Positions 33,177 to 44,571 of a stretch of 64,000 nt of DNA are shown here, piece by piece. The stretch is from Hymenopellis radicata (taxonomy: Eukaryota > Basidiomycota > Agaricomycetes > Agaricales > Physalacriaceae). The notes under the pieces were generated by a model, which was given only the letters and a program-made list of their open reading frames with translations, was not told the origin of the DNA and did not search any database. Every line of letters begins with the position of its first letter. Position 1 is the first letter of the stretch. Made by a program: the position numbers and the translations under genes. Where the stretch lies: positions 1-64,000 of the forward strand of contig JADNRX010000189.1 of the NCBI GenBank assembly GCA_015501595.1, given 5' to 3'.

Positions 33177-34565
33177 TCATGTCGAACCATGCGAGAGATG
33201 TCTATCCGAGTACTGGAAAAGGTGTGAATTCACACATGACAGAAAGCCGAGACACGTACAAAGTTGTGAAGCCTCAGAACAGCGTTCCAGGTCGCCTTCT
33301 TCTTCTGGTCCTCCATAGTGATAGCCATTGCGGTGTTGCTGTTCAAGCCCAGGTCCACCGCCATGTTCATGAGCATTTGATAGTAAGAGCGGAACGCTAG
33401 GTAGCACAAGACAAGTAAGTGCGAGGGGTCGCTCTCGGAGTTCCATTTCACGTACCGGACATTCTGTTGTTGTTTATTTCGTACCATGACAACAGGACGA
33501 GAGCGTGCAGCGTGTCCAGCGCTGGGTGGCCCATGAGATGTAAAAGAAGTTGCTGAATAAGGAATTTAGCCGCTATGATTTTCCAAAAACGAACCACAAG
33601 CAAATGATATACCTTGGCATGGTCTGCGTAGGCGTTCGCGACGTTGTGCAAGCCGCGGACCGAGAGCTCAGGCAGTGTAGAATACCTGATGGACGCATGT
33701 CAGGCGTGGAAGAACAAGGGAAGAAGCTGACGCACTGCGCAGCAAATGCCGCGATGGAATTGGAGAGGATTGGTGTGATCCTCCGTTCCAGAAAGTTGTT
33801 CATGACTTCATGATACGTGAAAAAAGAAAACTCCGCTGCCATCTGGTCAAACAGGACGGTGATGAAGTTCTGCATCAGGTTTGGATGGGGGTGTTGCTGT
33901 TCTGCGTCAAAGAGTGATAACGGGCCGGTGTGCTGTGGGGGAGACTGAGAGCGCGAGCTGTACAGTGGCGAGCCGTGTGGCGGCATGTAGTTGTAGGACA
34001 TGGAATTATGGCGCGAAGAAGAGTAGGACGAGGATGGAGAACTACAGAAAGCGTGTTAAATGGGGTCGCACTGCTATTGACCACTTACTGATGAGAGCGG
34101 GAATCCGATGGATAGGATGGGTAGCGCGGTCGGACGTCCTCGTCGGGCCGTACCGCCCCACTTGCTCGCATGCTCGATCCATGGGAGCCCGCAAAGTTGT
34201 CCAACGATGAATCGGAACTGGATCATGTCAACGCGGCTCGCGCACAGACCGGACCGCCACTCACCGTTCATTGGCATCGTAGCTCGTCGGTCCCGCAATA
34301 GCGCGGCTTCTTTCTGCAAAGTATCGCTCTCTGTCGCGAAATCGACATGCGATTTTGGCAGTCCGACACGCTTCGCACTTGGATTCGGGAGTTGGTTGCA
34401 GACATTTAATTTTCTTGAGGCGACTGGCTAGGCATGAAGCGCGCTCGTCAGTCAAGTGGTAGGCAATGCTCACCAGTTATCACAGGACGTTACAAGCCGG
34501 GGCCGTTTCTTGTGACCCTGAGCATTTTGAGGAGATTCGATGATGAATTGCAAGGAGTCGTCCAT
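33177..34565 (-). CDS. Zn2Cys6 fungal transcription factor
   Basis: DNA-binding regulator. The ATG at 34565 gives MDDSLQFIIESPQNAQGHKK, followed by the cluster SCDNC/RLKKIKC, then LQPTPESKCEACRTAKIAC. The C-x2-C-x6-C...C-x2-C-x6-C pattern is completed across an intron whose acceptor is GCCTAGCCAG. A His/Pro/Ser-rich linker follows (34.0-33.9 kb), then a helical C-terminal half: LFDQMAAEFSFFTYHEVMNN, FLERRITPILSNSIAAFAAQ, YYQMLMNMAVDLGLNSNTAM. This resembles the fungal transcription factor middle region. A canonical last intron (GTACGT...TTCCAG) leads to YSDRHLSHGST and the stop at 33177. Without it the protein would stop at 33230. Targets unknown. Confidence 0.78.
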
Positions 34566-35513
34566 TGGGAAAGTCAAAAAGACTGGTGGCCGGGCAAAGA
34601 TGGCTTTTATGTATCGAGTACCTGAGGACACGCCGATTGTATCAAAAGGAGAAATATAATTCATTTCTGCGAAATAACTAAAGGATCAAAAAAGAAATAC
34701 CGCAAATATCCAAATCTCGGTGAAAAATGGAGATTGGTTTGGCAGTGGCTCGTTGGCTCAATCCGAGACTCGGATCTTCAGAGATCACGAATCTGGTGCT
34801 GATTGCGTGTGATGGGTTTCGGAACTTTTGCTTGTCCGTCCAGTGGGCGTCAGTCGCTTACAGTACCCATTTTTACGTCAACATATGTCACCCATCCATC
34901 GATGTTTTCGGAAAACATTCAATCAGAGGCCCACACAGTACGGTCTCTAGCAGTCCACCCTTGCTGCGAATGGATAGATTTCATTTTCGTATCTTCATTG
35001 CCATTCCGTAACTCTGTCTGACGCGTGGTGCTTGATTTTCCGTGTGGTTCTCAACTCATGTTATAGGTCCAGATTGTCCTTTGTGCCTTCCGACCCTTCC
35101 GATTTCCAAACCGCTCCATGCAGCCCGGTTCGTATCTGTCTTCGATTACTCTGCGCTGCTTGGCTCAAATTCCTGCCGTCGCCTATTCCTCGAGGCGGTC
35201 TTCAATCCACCTCCATACTCCGTGGCCATGCATGTTCTTCTAAATACAACTGATTCGCCCCTCCCCACGTGTACATTATCCTGCGCTAGTGGAACCTTCG
35301 CGGCTCATCACTCCTCCTGCGCAATGTATATCCCAGGAACAAATCACGAAATAACACGCCGTGGCGCGCATGTACGATACCGTTGGACAGCGGGCTGGCA
35401 TCATGAACCCCGTCGCGAGACCAATCTTCTGGATGTTCATCAGTCCTTTGTAATGTGTGGATAGGGTGGGCGCGAGGCGCCATACCTATCACCTTACGTT
35501 ACAACATATCCCT
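34566..35513. other. Intergenic, no gene recognised
   Basis: About 950 bp between two minus-strand genes. Short + strand ORFs here lack domains and good coding signals. The part next to 34565 presumably contains the zinc-factor promoter. Confidence 0.4.
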
Positions 35514-37375
35514 CTATGACGTCCAGGCCTTGACCTCTTCCGACGATGTTGGAGGCGCGTTCAACGCATCCCCATGAAACTGCCGAGACTCGGGATGCGA
35601 CATGGCGATCGATTGGGAGACGCGCTCGCTCTCGAGTTCGTCGCCGTCGGCAGAGAATAAAACTGCGGGTCCCTCCTGTGTGCTACATTAGCAACGGCGA
35701 CATATGAACCTAGACGTAACAGAAAAACAGGCGTACTCCGTGCAGGTCAGCGCTTGTGCGAGATGCGAGAGGCAGAGTTTCATCCAGCCGGATGTATTGT
35801 CCGAGATGAGTGTCCGAATCGTCATCATCATCAGGTATTATAGGATTTCCATGAGCATCCAGCGGAAGCGGGGAGTCAATCGACTTGCGGTACTTGTGGT
35901 ACGTGAATAGAATGATTCCTAAAAGTGCACCTTTGAGTATTTGTACACGTTCGAGGGGGCCTCTCGACTTACCGCACACGGTGATGGCGACACCAGTGAT
36001 GTTGAGCGGCGTAAGCTCGTCTCCAAAAAACCAGGATGAGATGATGATTGTAGTCACTTCCTTGGCAATGCCGGCGATTGACATGGGCACCATTCCTGTT
36101 CGCTGAATAATGCTAGACGGACGCTGAGGAATTAGAATAGCCACCGAGACCTGAAACTTACTAGAATTCACTCATCACCATACAGAACGCAAGGACACCT
36201 GGCGCGATCAAGTAAAGCACAGTTTCAAGGGATTTCCAAAGTCCGGAGAAAAAGGCGCCCCCAAAGATGTCCGACCACCCTTCAACGATTAAACTTATCA
36301 CCAATAAGGTTACACCCATCGTTGGGGATAGCCAAAAGACCGTAGCAGCCGGATTGTCCAGTCCCAGTTTCTTATTTTGCAATAGCATTTGAGTTAGACC
36401 CCAACGAAGTCCACCGAGGGCACTGGCAGTAATGACGAGCAGAAACCCATGGAGAATGAAGTGTGTTTCCGTCGCGACCATAAGCAGGACACCGGAGAAT
36501 ATCAACACGATCACACCAATTAAACGCCAAGAGAATGTCTCCAAGCGGAAGAGGAAGGCGAACAAGAGAACGAAAATAAGCGACGATGATTTGCACATGG
36601 CTTTAAGCTATTAGATAGGCTATAATGCGAGGATGGCCACTCACTGTAGAAGGAGAGTGATATCGTCTTGAGGGAAAGATTTGACAGTCCAATATCCAAA
36701 CTAGTCGCAATAGCAGTTGGGACCACCTTCTTTCTGTTGAAACATTAACATGATAACCATGAATGGGGGAAAGCAGTAAAAGGAAGTTCTAGGAACATGA
36801 CAAGGCGTTTTCGCGAAGAGTGTCCCTTTTCACGAAGAATGGTATATCGGCCGTTGTATAGCGATCGTTCATGCGGGACAACTCATGACCGAGCTGTACG
36901 ACACGTATTCGGGGTTTGTGGGATCACTTACCCATACTCGGCGCGTGGCGGGCTCCTCTCCGGACGGAAATGTTTGGGCCAGAACATGCGCAGTATGGCA
37001 GCTAAGATAAACTGCACAAACATGTGAAGCGTTGTGACGAAGAGCGGGTAAGGAAAGTTGAGGTGATCTTCGGAGAACATCCACTTGTTGTAGACAGACA
37101 AAGTAGTGGCAAATAGGAACCTGGATAGCGTGTCAGCAGAGTAAAGAGAGCAAGCCGAAACGGAAACAAGCAATTCACCAGGAAGCAATGAAGAGCAAAT
37201 TTAAAGACGCGTTATGTATCCAAAGTCGTTTCTTTTCGTCCTTGCTTGCTATATGTACCGATTCGCCCGGAGGCATGAAAACGTCCTCTTCAGCATTGCC
37301 CTGCGGTAAGAATGGTAGCGACTGTGATGCGCTGTCGTCGCGGGAGTAGTGCCCGTTCGGCATTGACTGGCTCAT
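35514..37375 (-). CDS. SLC35/TPT-family nucleotide-sugar or phosphate-ester transporter
   Basis: Polytopic Golgi/ER-type carrier of the triose-phosphate transporter (DUF250/SLC35C2-like) family. The ATG at 37375 precedes a cytosolic tail ending DEKKRLWIHNAS. Helices read from NLLFIASW and FLFATTLSVYNKWMFSEDHL (the NKW motif), then NFPYPLFVTTLHMFVQFILA, VVPTAIATSLDIGLSNLSLK and SFYTMCKSSSLIFVLLFAFL. These are followed by WRLIGVIVLIFSGVLLMVAT, ASALGGLRWGLTQMLLQ, LIAPGVLAFCMVMSEF and TGMVPMSIAGIAKEVTTII. The tail carries an Asp run, IPDDDDDSDTH, and ends HGDALNAPPTSSEEVKAWTS. The conserved RW-x-LTQ and SIAG-x-KE motifs support the family. The transported sugar is not predictable. Confidence 0.87.
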
Positions 37376-37536
37376 GGATGCATAAAGGAAAGGGGGGAAG
37401 GGTCAAACGGCATGCGCCGCTACCTCCCAAAAAGGCTTCGGAAGCGCTAACGCCCCGAACATGAGTTAGGGGCTTCACATAGAGATCTCTTGTGCGTATT
37501 ATTTCGTATCACCATAATTTCTAGTACAGAAACAAG

Positions 37537-38053
37537 TTAAGTAGGCTTTTCCTCCAGCTTGACATCTGCATCTCCTGCTGGAGGCTCAGCTGCAGGCAGC
37601 TTGACCTTTGTTGGGTCGCGCCTATAATAGTTTTTCAGATACACCTTTGGAAGACAAACCAGCTGCTTACCAGGTTCTCCAGTGTTCGTACTGTTTCTGT
37701 TCAAGATACTCCCGGAAATACTGGTCCTTCTTCATCGCAGCTCTGAACTGGGGATGCTGAAGCAATTCGAGATGATGAAGTGCATGGGGATAACTTGTAG
37801 AACCGCGTCAAGTGGCGCCATCTTAAGTGCATAAGTACACGAACTGTAAAAAGCGCGCATATTCCTTCTCTCGCCAATATTGAAGATATTCAAGGTAATT
37901 TATGAATGCCGGTTGCTCAAGGATATTCTGCTGCGCCAAAGAGTGCAGGTAGAATGGGTTCGCCAAAGACTGCACGAATTCGAGTTCCAGCTCGAATCTT
38001 GCACGATTCGCTGCCCTGGCGTCGGCTGTGGATGTACTCTCGCCGCTGGACAT
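37537..38053 (-). CDS. MED31: Mediator complex subunit 31 (Soh1)
   Basis: Subunit of the Mediator middle module, which links activators to RNA polymerase II. Nearly the entire family signature is present: [40 protein letters not shown] and [17 protein letters not shown] first intron then leads to [37 protein letters not shown] and a Pro-rich end [18 protein letters not shown]. The ATG at 38053 (MSSGEST) is preferred because codons further upstream in this frame include only a GTG. The start lies 146 bp from the divergent UCH37 start. Confidence 0.95.
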
Positions 38054-38199
38054 AAGTGGTTTGGAGCAGACCACCACTGTTAGGCTTAAGCGCTAGTGAT
38101 CAACAAGCGCACGTGGAGCGTACGCGTCACTCCTCTCCACTTTTCGTATTTCATCGACCCTACTAAACTTGGTCTTTTGACGCGTAGAATAGCACCAAA
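38054..38199. promoter_or_regulatory. Divergent promoter (MED31 / UCH37)
   Basis: The two ATGs point away from each other across 146 bp, so the genes probably share a bidirectional promoter. No specific factor site was identified. Confidence 0.5.
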
Positions 38200-39395
38200 A
38201 TGTCAGAAGGAGAAGACTCGAATGGATGGCAGCTTATGGAATCAGACCCTGGCGTCTTCACGTATGTATGACGCGCCGCCCTTCGTAGCATTTCACTAAA
38301 ATCACATTTGCAGAGAACTCCTGAAAACTCTGGGTGTCCCGCTGGTTGTCGACGACTTGTACTCGCTTGATCCAGACTCTCTCGCTCAGATGCAGCCCAT
38401 CCGAGCCTTCATTTTCCTCTTCAAATGGGTTCCGACACTCTCGTCGGCCGAAAGCTCTTCTATGGCCGGCGAATACGATCCCTCCTTCCCCGGATTTTTC
38501 GCTCATCAAGTCGTAAACAATGCCTGTGCCACACTAGCTGTCCTTAACGGACTCGGGAATATCCCTTCATTAGCATTCGGGCCCCAATTATCAGAGTTAA
38601 TGTCCTTCGCGAGCGCCTTGGACCCTCAAACGCGCGGCCTAGCTATTACAAGCTCAGATTGGCTTAGAGAAGCCCACAACTCGCTGTCCCCGCCAAGTGC
38701 CATTTCGCTTGATGGCCTGGGTCTGCCGAAGAAGACAGAAGAGGCGTACCATTTCGTCGTTTACCTTCCGGCAATGGGCTCGTTGTACGAACTGGACGGT
38801 CTAAAGCCTCACGCTGTTCGACATGGACACTTTGAGGAATCTGGTGAAGGCTGGTTGAAGGTTGCAAGGCTTGTACCTGTTCTTCGATGTATACATCTAT
38901 GTTAACTGAACTTCCATCAGAGAAACAATCGAGACAAGAATTTCTACATATCCGCCCGGCTCGGTATGTGACGGCCACATACTTTTTATGTCGAAGAAGA
39001 CTTAATTTCGTTATCACCGTCCAGCTGGAGTTCAGTTTACTTGCGTTGAGAGATGATCCACTTCCGATTCTCCAAGCCCAACTGAACCAGCTCCAACTGG
39101 CCGGAATGCAGTCGGAGGCAGCGGAACTCGTTGTCAAAATTTCCCAGGAAAACTCGAAACGTGAACAGTGGGCTGTAAGTCTGCCTTTCCATTATGTCTA
39201 TTCCCTGGGTTAATGATCATAATACAGTTTGAAAGCAGTGTGCGGCGGCATAACCATGTCGGTCTAGTTCACGCCCTGGTTCTCGCTCTCGCTAGAGCTG
39301 GTAAATTGGAGAGTGTGAAAGAGTCTGCAAAGAGTATCATGAAGGACCGCGTTGACAAAGCAAGAGCGAAGGGACAGATGATGGACGAAGATTAG
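38200..39395 (+). CDS. Ubiquitin C-terminal hydrolase UCH37/UCHL5-like
   Basis: Cysteine protease that trims ubiquitin chains, usually at the 26S proteasome and, in animals, also with INO80. The ATG at 38200 gives SEGEDSNGWQLMESDPGVFT. A first intron (about 38260-38310) is followed by ELLKTLGVPLVVDDLYSLD. Catalytic residues are visible: Gln and Cys in HQVVNNACATLAVLNG, His in AYHFVVYLP, Asp in LYELDGLKP. After further introns come LEFSLLALRDDPLPILQAQL, QSEAAELVVKISQENSKREQ and a UCH37-like C-terminal helix, HNHVGLVHALVLALARAGKL. The catalytic set is complete and no frame break was seen. Confidence 0.92.
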
Positions 39396-39894
39396 CCGTT
39401 TCCCACCGTTCCCGAATGCACTTGTGTTGCTTAAAACAATTCCTGGTCTTTCATTGAACGCGCTCGCGTCGGCATTCTGAACGCGAAACTTGCGCTTTAT
39501 AGATTCGCGCCTTCCTGTCGATCAGGGTGATCAGGTCATGTAGTTCGTCCGCCACATAAACCGGTTTATCTGATCCTGCGTCATTCATCCCGCGGCACAG
39601 GGCGCGGCTCTGAATACATTCTATCATCTACGCCCGCGGGGCTATACCCCCTAAGCGAGTGGAATCCGCGGGGCTCATAGTCTGGTCCTACTACCAAGCC
39701 TCTTGACCTGACAGTCCCACTCGAACGTGAGACGCGACGTTGTAAGGACGCGCCAACGATAAGTATATCTGTTTTTCTTTCACTATCGCTACATAGTTGT
39801 AAATATAAGTCCTTTCGCCCTGCAGGTCATACGCGCTCTAAATGCAGATAGTTACATTTCCATAATTAAAATTCAACCCGGGTGCAAAGATACG
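39396..39894. other. Convergent intergenic, no gene recognised
   Basis: About 500 bp between two convergent genes. Two copies of CCGCGGGGCT occur about 40 bp apart near 39.63-39.68 kb; otherwise nothing notable. Presumably 3' ends of both transcripts. Confidence 0.4.
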
Positions 39895-40611
39895 TCACGA
39901 GCGCGACGCGTATAAGGGTGTCGGCGGCGAAGGCATGTAAGAATGAATGGGAACGGCAAGCAAAGACGGAGGAGTCGGCTGTGATTCCGGTACAGGTGGA
40001 CGCACGCTGGCGGGCAAGCCCTTGGCCTCTCTGTTCCTATCAAACGACTTCCTGAACTGACGCGGGGAAGGCAGCCAGGAGCGAGAGCGCGTGATCGCGA
40101 CCGGTGTTGGAGGCAGCCTGGAAAAGCGTGGTACGGGTACGCGCTTCAGCTTCCACTTCGGAGTCTTTGGTGTCTTGGGAGTGGTCATCTGAGGTGTCAT
40201 TGTCGTTGGGATATCAGTGACCACCGTAATGGTTGGCCGCTGGGAATCCTGAGGGTCCTTCCTTGGTGGTGGTGAAATCGAAGACGTCGATGATATGTTA
40301 AGCGTGGGGATCACCGCTATAGTTGGCCGCTCAAGAACCTGGAAGTCCTGTGGTACCGCAGAGATAAGGTGTCGTCCTTTGTTGTGATAAATCGCTGGCG
40401 GTGGGGTGATACTTCGGCCTTTCTCGACATCGTAATGTATGTCTTCAAGGACGAACTTCTTCTCGTCACGCCGTCTTCTTCGCCGTTGGATGAGAAGATA
40501 GATAGTCATGGCGAGTACACAACAAGTCGCCACACCGCCAACTATTGCCGCGGCAAGTGGGAAGGTGCCAATGGAAGTCGAAGACGAAGGATTACTGGAT
40601 CCGGAAGACAT
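39895..40611 (-). CDS. Single-pass membrane protein of unknown function
   Basis: Uninterrupted 238-residue ORF. A short Ser/Gly/Asn-rich extracellular-like N-terminus is followed by one membrane helix (FPLAAAIVGGVATCCVLAMT), then a strongly basic stop-transfer stretch RRRRRR. A long Pro/Thr/Ser-rich cytosolic region with PKTPKTPKWKLKRVPVPRF follows. The layout resembles small type III or mid-anchored fungal proteins (Ser-rich start plus single helix plus basic tail), but no family is recognised. It is kept because the ORF is long, in one frame, with a helix-basic order expected for a real membrane protein. Confidence 0.6.
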   Translation of the reverse strand: MSSGSSNPSSSTSIGTFPLAAAIVGGVATCCVLAMTIYLLIQRRRRRRDEKKFVLEDIHYDVEKGRSITPPPAIYHNKGRHLISAVPQDFQVLERPTIAVIPTLNISSTSSISPPPRKDPQDSQRPTITVVTDIPTTMTPQMTTPKTPKTPKWKLKRVPVPRFSRLPPTPVAITRSRSWLPSPRQFRKSFDRNREAKGLPASVRPPVPESQPTPPSLLAVPIHSYMPSPPTPLYASRS

Positions 40612-41284
40612 GATTGGAGTCTTTGGTAGTCATTTGTCGTGAGTTGAATCCCAGATTTTATGAAATGGCTTACAGTTCAGTTCAGATGATAATCACGGTT
40701 TGAATGGTGCAGACGTGCGACACCGTCGTGGGAAATGAACCTGGGAGAAGTGGTCGCAACATGTCATGGAACGTTCGTGAGGAGCCTCGCAGTACGTACC
40801 AGTCACAAAAAGAAAGCAGGGCACCTGGCCAAAGAAAGAAGGAAGGAGGGTGGGCGGGAATATCCACTGAATCCACATGCTTCTCCCAAGACAACCGTTA
40901 AAAAGCATGAACAACATCAGAAATCACGGTGTTGTTAATTCGGGAAAGTTCGGTGAACACTGAAGGCGGAACACCAACACTGTGTCATGGAAATGAAAGT
41001 GTACTGTTCTGTATCGTTAGGATCAGTGATGCCTGATGGCCACAGATGACCGTACTCCGCCATGGGGCCCGTTTGAGGTATCTGGTGACGGAAGAAGTCG
41101 AATATTCCGCTGCACAAGACGAGGGCGCTAAATGAAAGCGAACCGATTCACCCTGAATTCAGGACGGTTTGGACGAGGGCGAGACTGAAAAAAGAAGCCT
41201 AAGAAAGAGAAGGATATCTCCGCGATCCAAGACCCAGGCTGATTGGGAGAATGGTATATTGTTTCATTGTTACCCTCGGTACAA
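40612..41284. other. Intergenic, no gene recognised
   Basis: About 670 bp upstream of the single-pass protein and downstream of the M19 gene. A purine-rich tract (AAGAAAGAAGGAAGGAGGG-like, about 40.84 kb) is the only visible feature. Overlapping ORFs on both strands look non-coding. Confidence 0.4.
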
Positions 41285-43206
41285 TTACTGTCGACGAGGA
41301 AGATCCCCTCGTTTGTCGTATAAATCATACACAGGGAGTGTACCTTTAGCCTGCAAGCCCTTCGCGATTTCCTCGGCTCCTTCGAAAACGCGTAAAAGGT
41401 TTCCTCCTGTGAGTCCGGCGAGTTCGTATTTGTTCCATCCTCGTCTATATAGCTCGGCTATCTGATCACAATGGATCAAAATCTCGTAACAGATAAAGCA
41501 TCGTTAGCCTTACCAGGGCTGGATATTTTGATACGTCCTCAAGACCGACGGGGGTGTTTTCGATGCCATCGAAGTCGCTTCCGATACCAATGCTGGATAG
41601 GTTTAATGAAACATAGCAACATCAAATGCAGAATACCCACTGTTGCTTTCCAATAACTCCGGCAATATGATCGACATGGTCAGCTACGACCTCCAATGTC
41701 GCCGCACCAGGGTCAGCAACAAAGGTAGGCGCAAAATTCACCTATTGAACGGTGAACCAGGAACATAAGCGCGAGGGGTATGCGGGCCCGTGGAATCAGC
41801 GGCACATACCATAATGACGGCATCCTTCTTCCCTTCACCAATACCCACGAGCTTCAGAACATCATCGGGAACGTTGCGTACGTGATCATGGACCGCTCGC
41901 GCCGAAGAGTGCGACCAGATGACTGGCGCCTTTGAATACCTGAGGACTTGGGAAGCCGTAGCATCTGAGGTGTGAGAAATGTCGACTAGAACACCTAGAC
42001 GATTCATTTCGTCGATCAAAGAATAGCCCAGTTTACTGAAAGTATAGTTTGAACCATTGCAAGAAAAAACTCGTCGATAATGTTCCTACCTGAGACCACC
42101 ATGAAGAGGTTCCTTTCCAGGGAAGAATCCACACGAGTCAGCAAAGGCGTTATGGCACGTATGTGTCAGAGTAACGTATCGAACACCAAGAGCATGGTAC
42201 TGGCGAAGAACACCGATCGAATTGCCTAGTTGATGGCCACTAAATCAATAAATCAGTCAGGCTATCTTTGACTCAAGATGAGACGCGTGGCAATCGCCAA
42301 TTCTGACCCTTCGACTCCGAGAAGACTGGCAATCTTCCCATGTGCAATGGCGTCTTTGATGTCAGCTGATCCAAGCGCGAACTGGAACGTCTGCGTAGAT
42401 GTTGAGTTTCCGAGTCGGAGAACCAATCATAAAGAAATACATCAGAATATTGGTCAATCATCAGCCTAGCTGAGTCAATTTGTTCAAGAGTATCTCTAAG
42501 AGGTGTGAGCAGCTCCCAAACGACGTATCTCTATAAGAACAACTTGCCTAACTCTCCATGTTGGTCCCACAAAATCCGGACCTATAGTCACAAGTAGTCA
42601 TAAGATTCTCCAGCGCTCACACAAGGCGAAAGCACTCGCCTTCCTCTTCAGGGTTCGGGCAGCCCACGTAGACCGACCTGTCATTGTCAAACCACAGCTT
42701 AAGATAGTCACATGCATGACAGGCGCGCGGCCGTACCAGAAGAAACCGCCGACTCGACCTTCCCTCAATCTAGGAATATCCACATGTGCCGGCATTGGAG
42801 ACGAGAGGTCAAAAGCCGAGATGTTATTTGCGTACAATTCGCGTACGAGAATTGGCAGATCTTGAAAGTCCAATTAATTGAGTCGCGGGTCATTCAGTGA
42901 TCACAAACCGATGTGTCCGTCCTAGTGAACATGAGGACGAATGTAAAGCATATAAATATCAATTCATACAATGACAGGCGCCTTCTCCATGATGTGCAAA
43001 GCAGCGAGCCTGGGGTCTTTCGGAAGTCCTCCAACCCATGGAATTAGAGCTTCTGGGAGGCTATCCTTGAAGAAAAGCAGGACCAGTAACGCAACCAGAA
43101 CAGTTGCCGTTAGCGCAGACCAGACTGTGCGGTGCGCCTTCGAGTTTTCATCCCGATATTCCTTCCTCGTGTCGAGTAATCCCGTCAATTCTGAAGCGTT
43201 GGACAT
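41285..43206 (-). CDS. Membrane dipeptidase (peptidase M19)
   Basis: Zinc dipeptidase with an N-terminal anchor. The ATG at 43206 (MSNASELTG) is chosen over an upstream GTG. The type II membrane helix is [19 protein letters not shown]. The metal-binding start reads [17 protein letters not shown], but its core comes from a 13-nt microexon (GACGGACACATCG, 42909-42921) between two 48-nt canonical introns. Downstream are [59 protein letters not shown] and DVLKLV. The end is [20 protein letters not shown]. Conserved HxD, DISH and HSSAR motifs are intact, so activity is expected. Substrate range unknown. Confidence 0.9.
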
Positions 43207-43543
43207 GGCGGATGACGAGGGAACCACTAAGTAGGTATAAGGGAAACTGGGACGCGGGTTTGCTATAGTGGCCCGCTGAAAGAGGATGACTCTCTACCGC
43301 GACTGCATTGCGACTTATCAAGCCATGCGCCTTATCTAGCATACACGGTTACATAAGCATCTTAAATGCCGTCGGCTCCGACGTGCATCTCGGCTGTTGA
43401 TCTTGTCTCAGCATACGTATACAGCATACAAATTCTCGTTATACATTTTACACGTGTGGTACAGATCCTTGCCAAGTAACCGTCAGATTCATAGATTCCT
43501 ACTAAAGGAGTTTCGATTTCGCCCGCTGCGAGCGAAGGTTAGG
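43207..43543. other. Intergenic, no gene recognised
   Basis: About 340 bp containing the 5' flank of the M19 gene and the 3' flank of the next minus-strand gene. No features seen. Confidence 0.4.
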
Positions 43544-44365
43544 TTACATTGTATTTCCCAGGACACACGTTAACTCACCCGACACCGATAGTGAGTGCTT
43601 CATGATATCCGTCATTCCATCCAGGAAGTCCCAGCTGGACCGAGAGACAACGTTGTCAAACCAGTCACAGCGATCAAATTGTTGCTGCCTGGAAGGTCCA
43701 ATCCACCAGCTATCTGCTTCAGCACTGGTTAACGCCGTTTCTCTTCGGAAACCCTTCCAACTCTGTCCCATGGCTGATATTACTAGGACCTCACTGAACA
43801 AGCTGTACGGGGCCACGAGATCGAATATATGAGATGCCTCCTGGGCAGCAGTATCTCGAAGCATTTCGCTTTTGAACTCCGTCTGCGAGGACACCTGAAC
43901 CAGAACAAAAGGCTGCGCTTGTGCGGGTGGAAAAACTGCGAAGGAGACTGTCCGAGAGGGTGAATGAGGGGGCTGAGATGAATGTGGGATTGCCCAGTCC
44001 TCATGTATGATGTATCTCTCGGATGCAGGAAAGAGGTGTCGGAGAATGGTTCTCCAGAGTTCGTAGTATTCGAGGTAGACCGATTTTACATCCTCGCCTG
44101 AGGATGAAAGAAGCAAGGCGGTCTCAAGGATCTCGGTAGGACACCGTCCAAAAGCAAAGTTGTCTACAGGATCGACCGCACGCGGTGGGCGTTCAATATC
44201 ACGGACAGTCGGCCTAAGGTCATGAACTAGACATTACATAGACGTGATGAGAAGACCATATACTTCTGAGTCTACCAAGCAGCAACGCACTGATATGGAT
44301 GAGAGATGATGTCGCAGGGTCCAAACGATCGTCCTGACTAGTAACTTTTGAGCTTCAGACTTCAT
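43544..44365 (-). CDS. Unassigned intracellular protein
   Basis: The main exon (to about 44218) reads PTVRDIERPPRAVDPVDNFA and FGRCPTEILETALLLSSSGE, then YYELWRTILRHLFPASERYI. It continues FVLVQVSSQTEFKSEMLRD, VLVISAMGQSWKGFRRETAL and VVSRSSWDFLDGMTDIMKHS. No signal peptide or membrane helix is present, and the family is not recognised. The FVLVQV plus acidic/aromatic pattern is vaguely like nuclease-fold hypothetical proteins of mushrooms, but this is not evidence. The first exon is uncertain: an ATG at 44365 (MKSEAQKLLVRTIVW) is plausible, but the joining intron could not be phased. Confidence 0.5.
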
Positions 44366-44571
44366 ATTGCCTTTTAGCGTTACCTAGGCGCTCTTGTTGT
44401 AGTACAGTCATCACTGGGAGGAGACGTTCTGAGGGAATGGTACAGCACTTGACTGTAGCGCTTAAGTAGGCGCTGAGATCCTGACGTAATATAGTTTCAC
44501 CGCTTTCGCACAGCTATCTATGATCTAAGTACAGCAATACTCTGGACGAATGAAGGACGTGGAACAGGCTG

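Noticed and set aside
34727..35464. Overlapping + strand ORFs between the zinc factor and the SLC35 gene
   Set aside because: No domains, poor composition and no plausible splice pattern.
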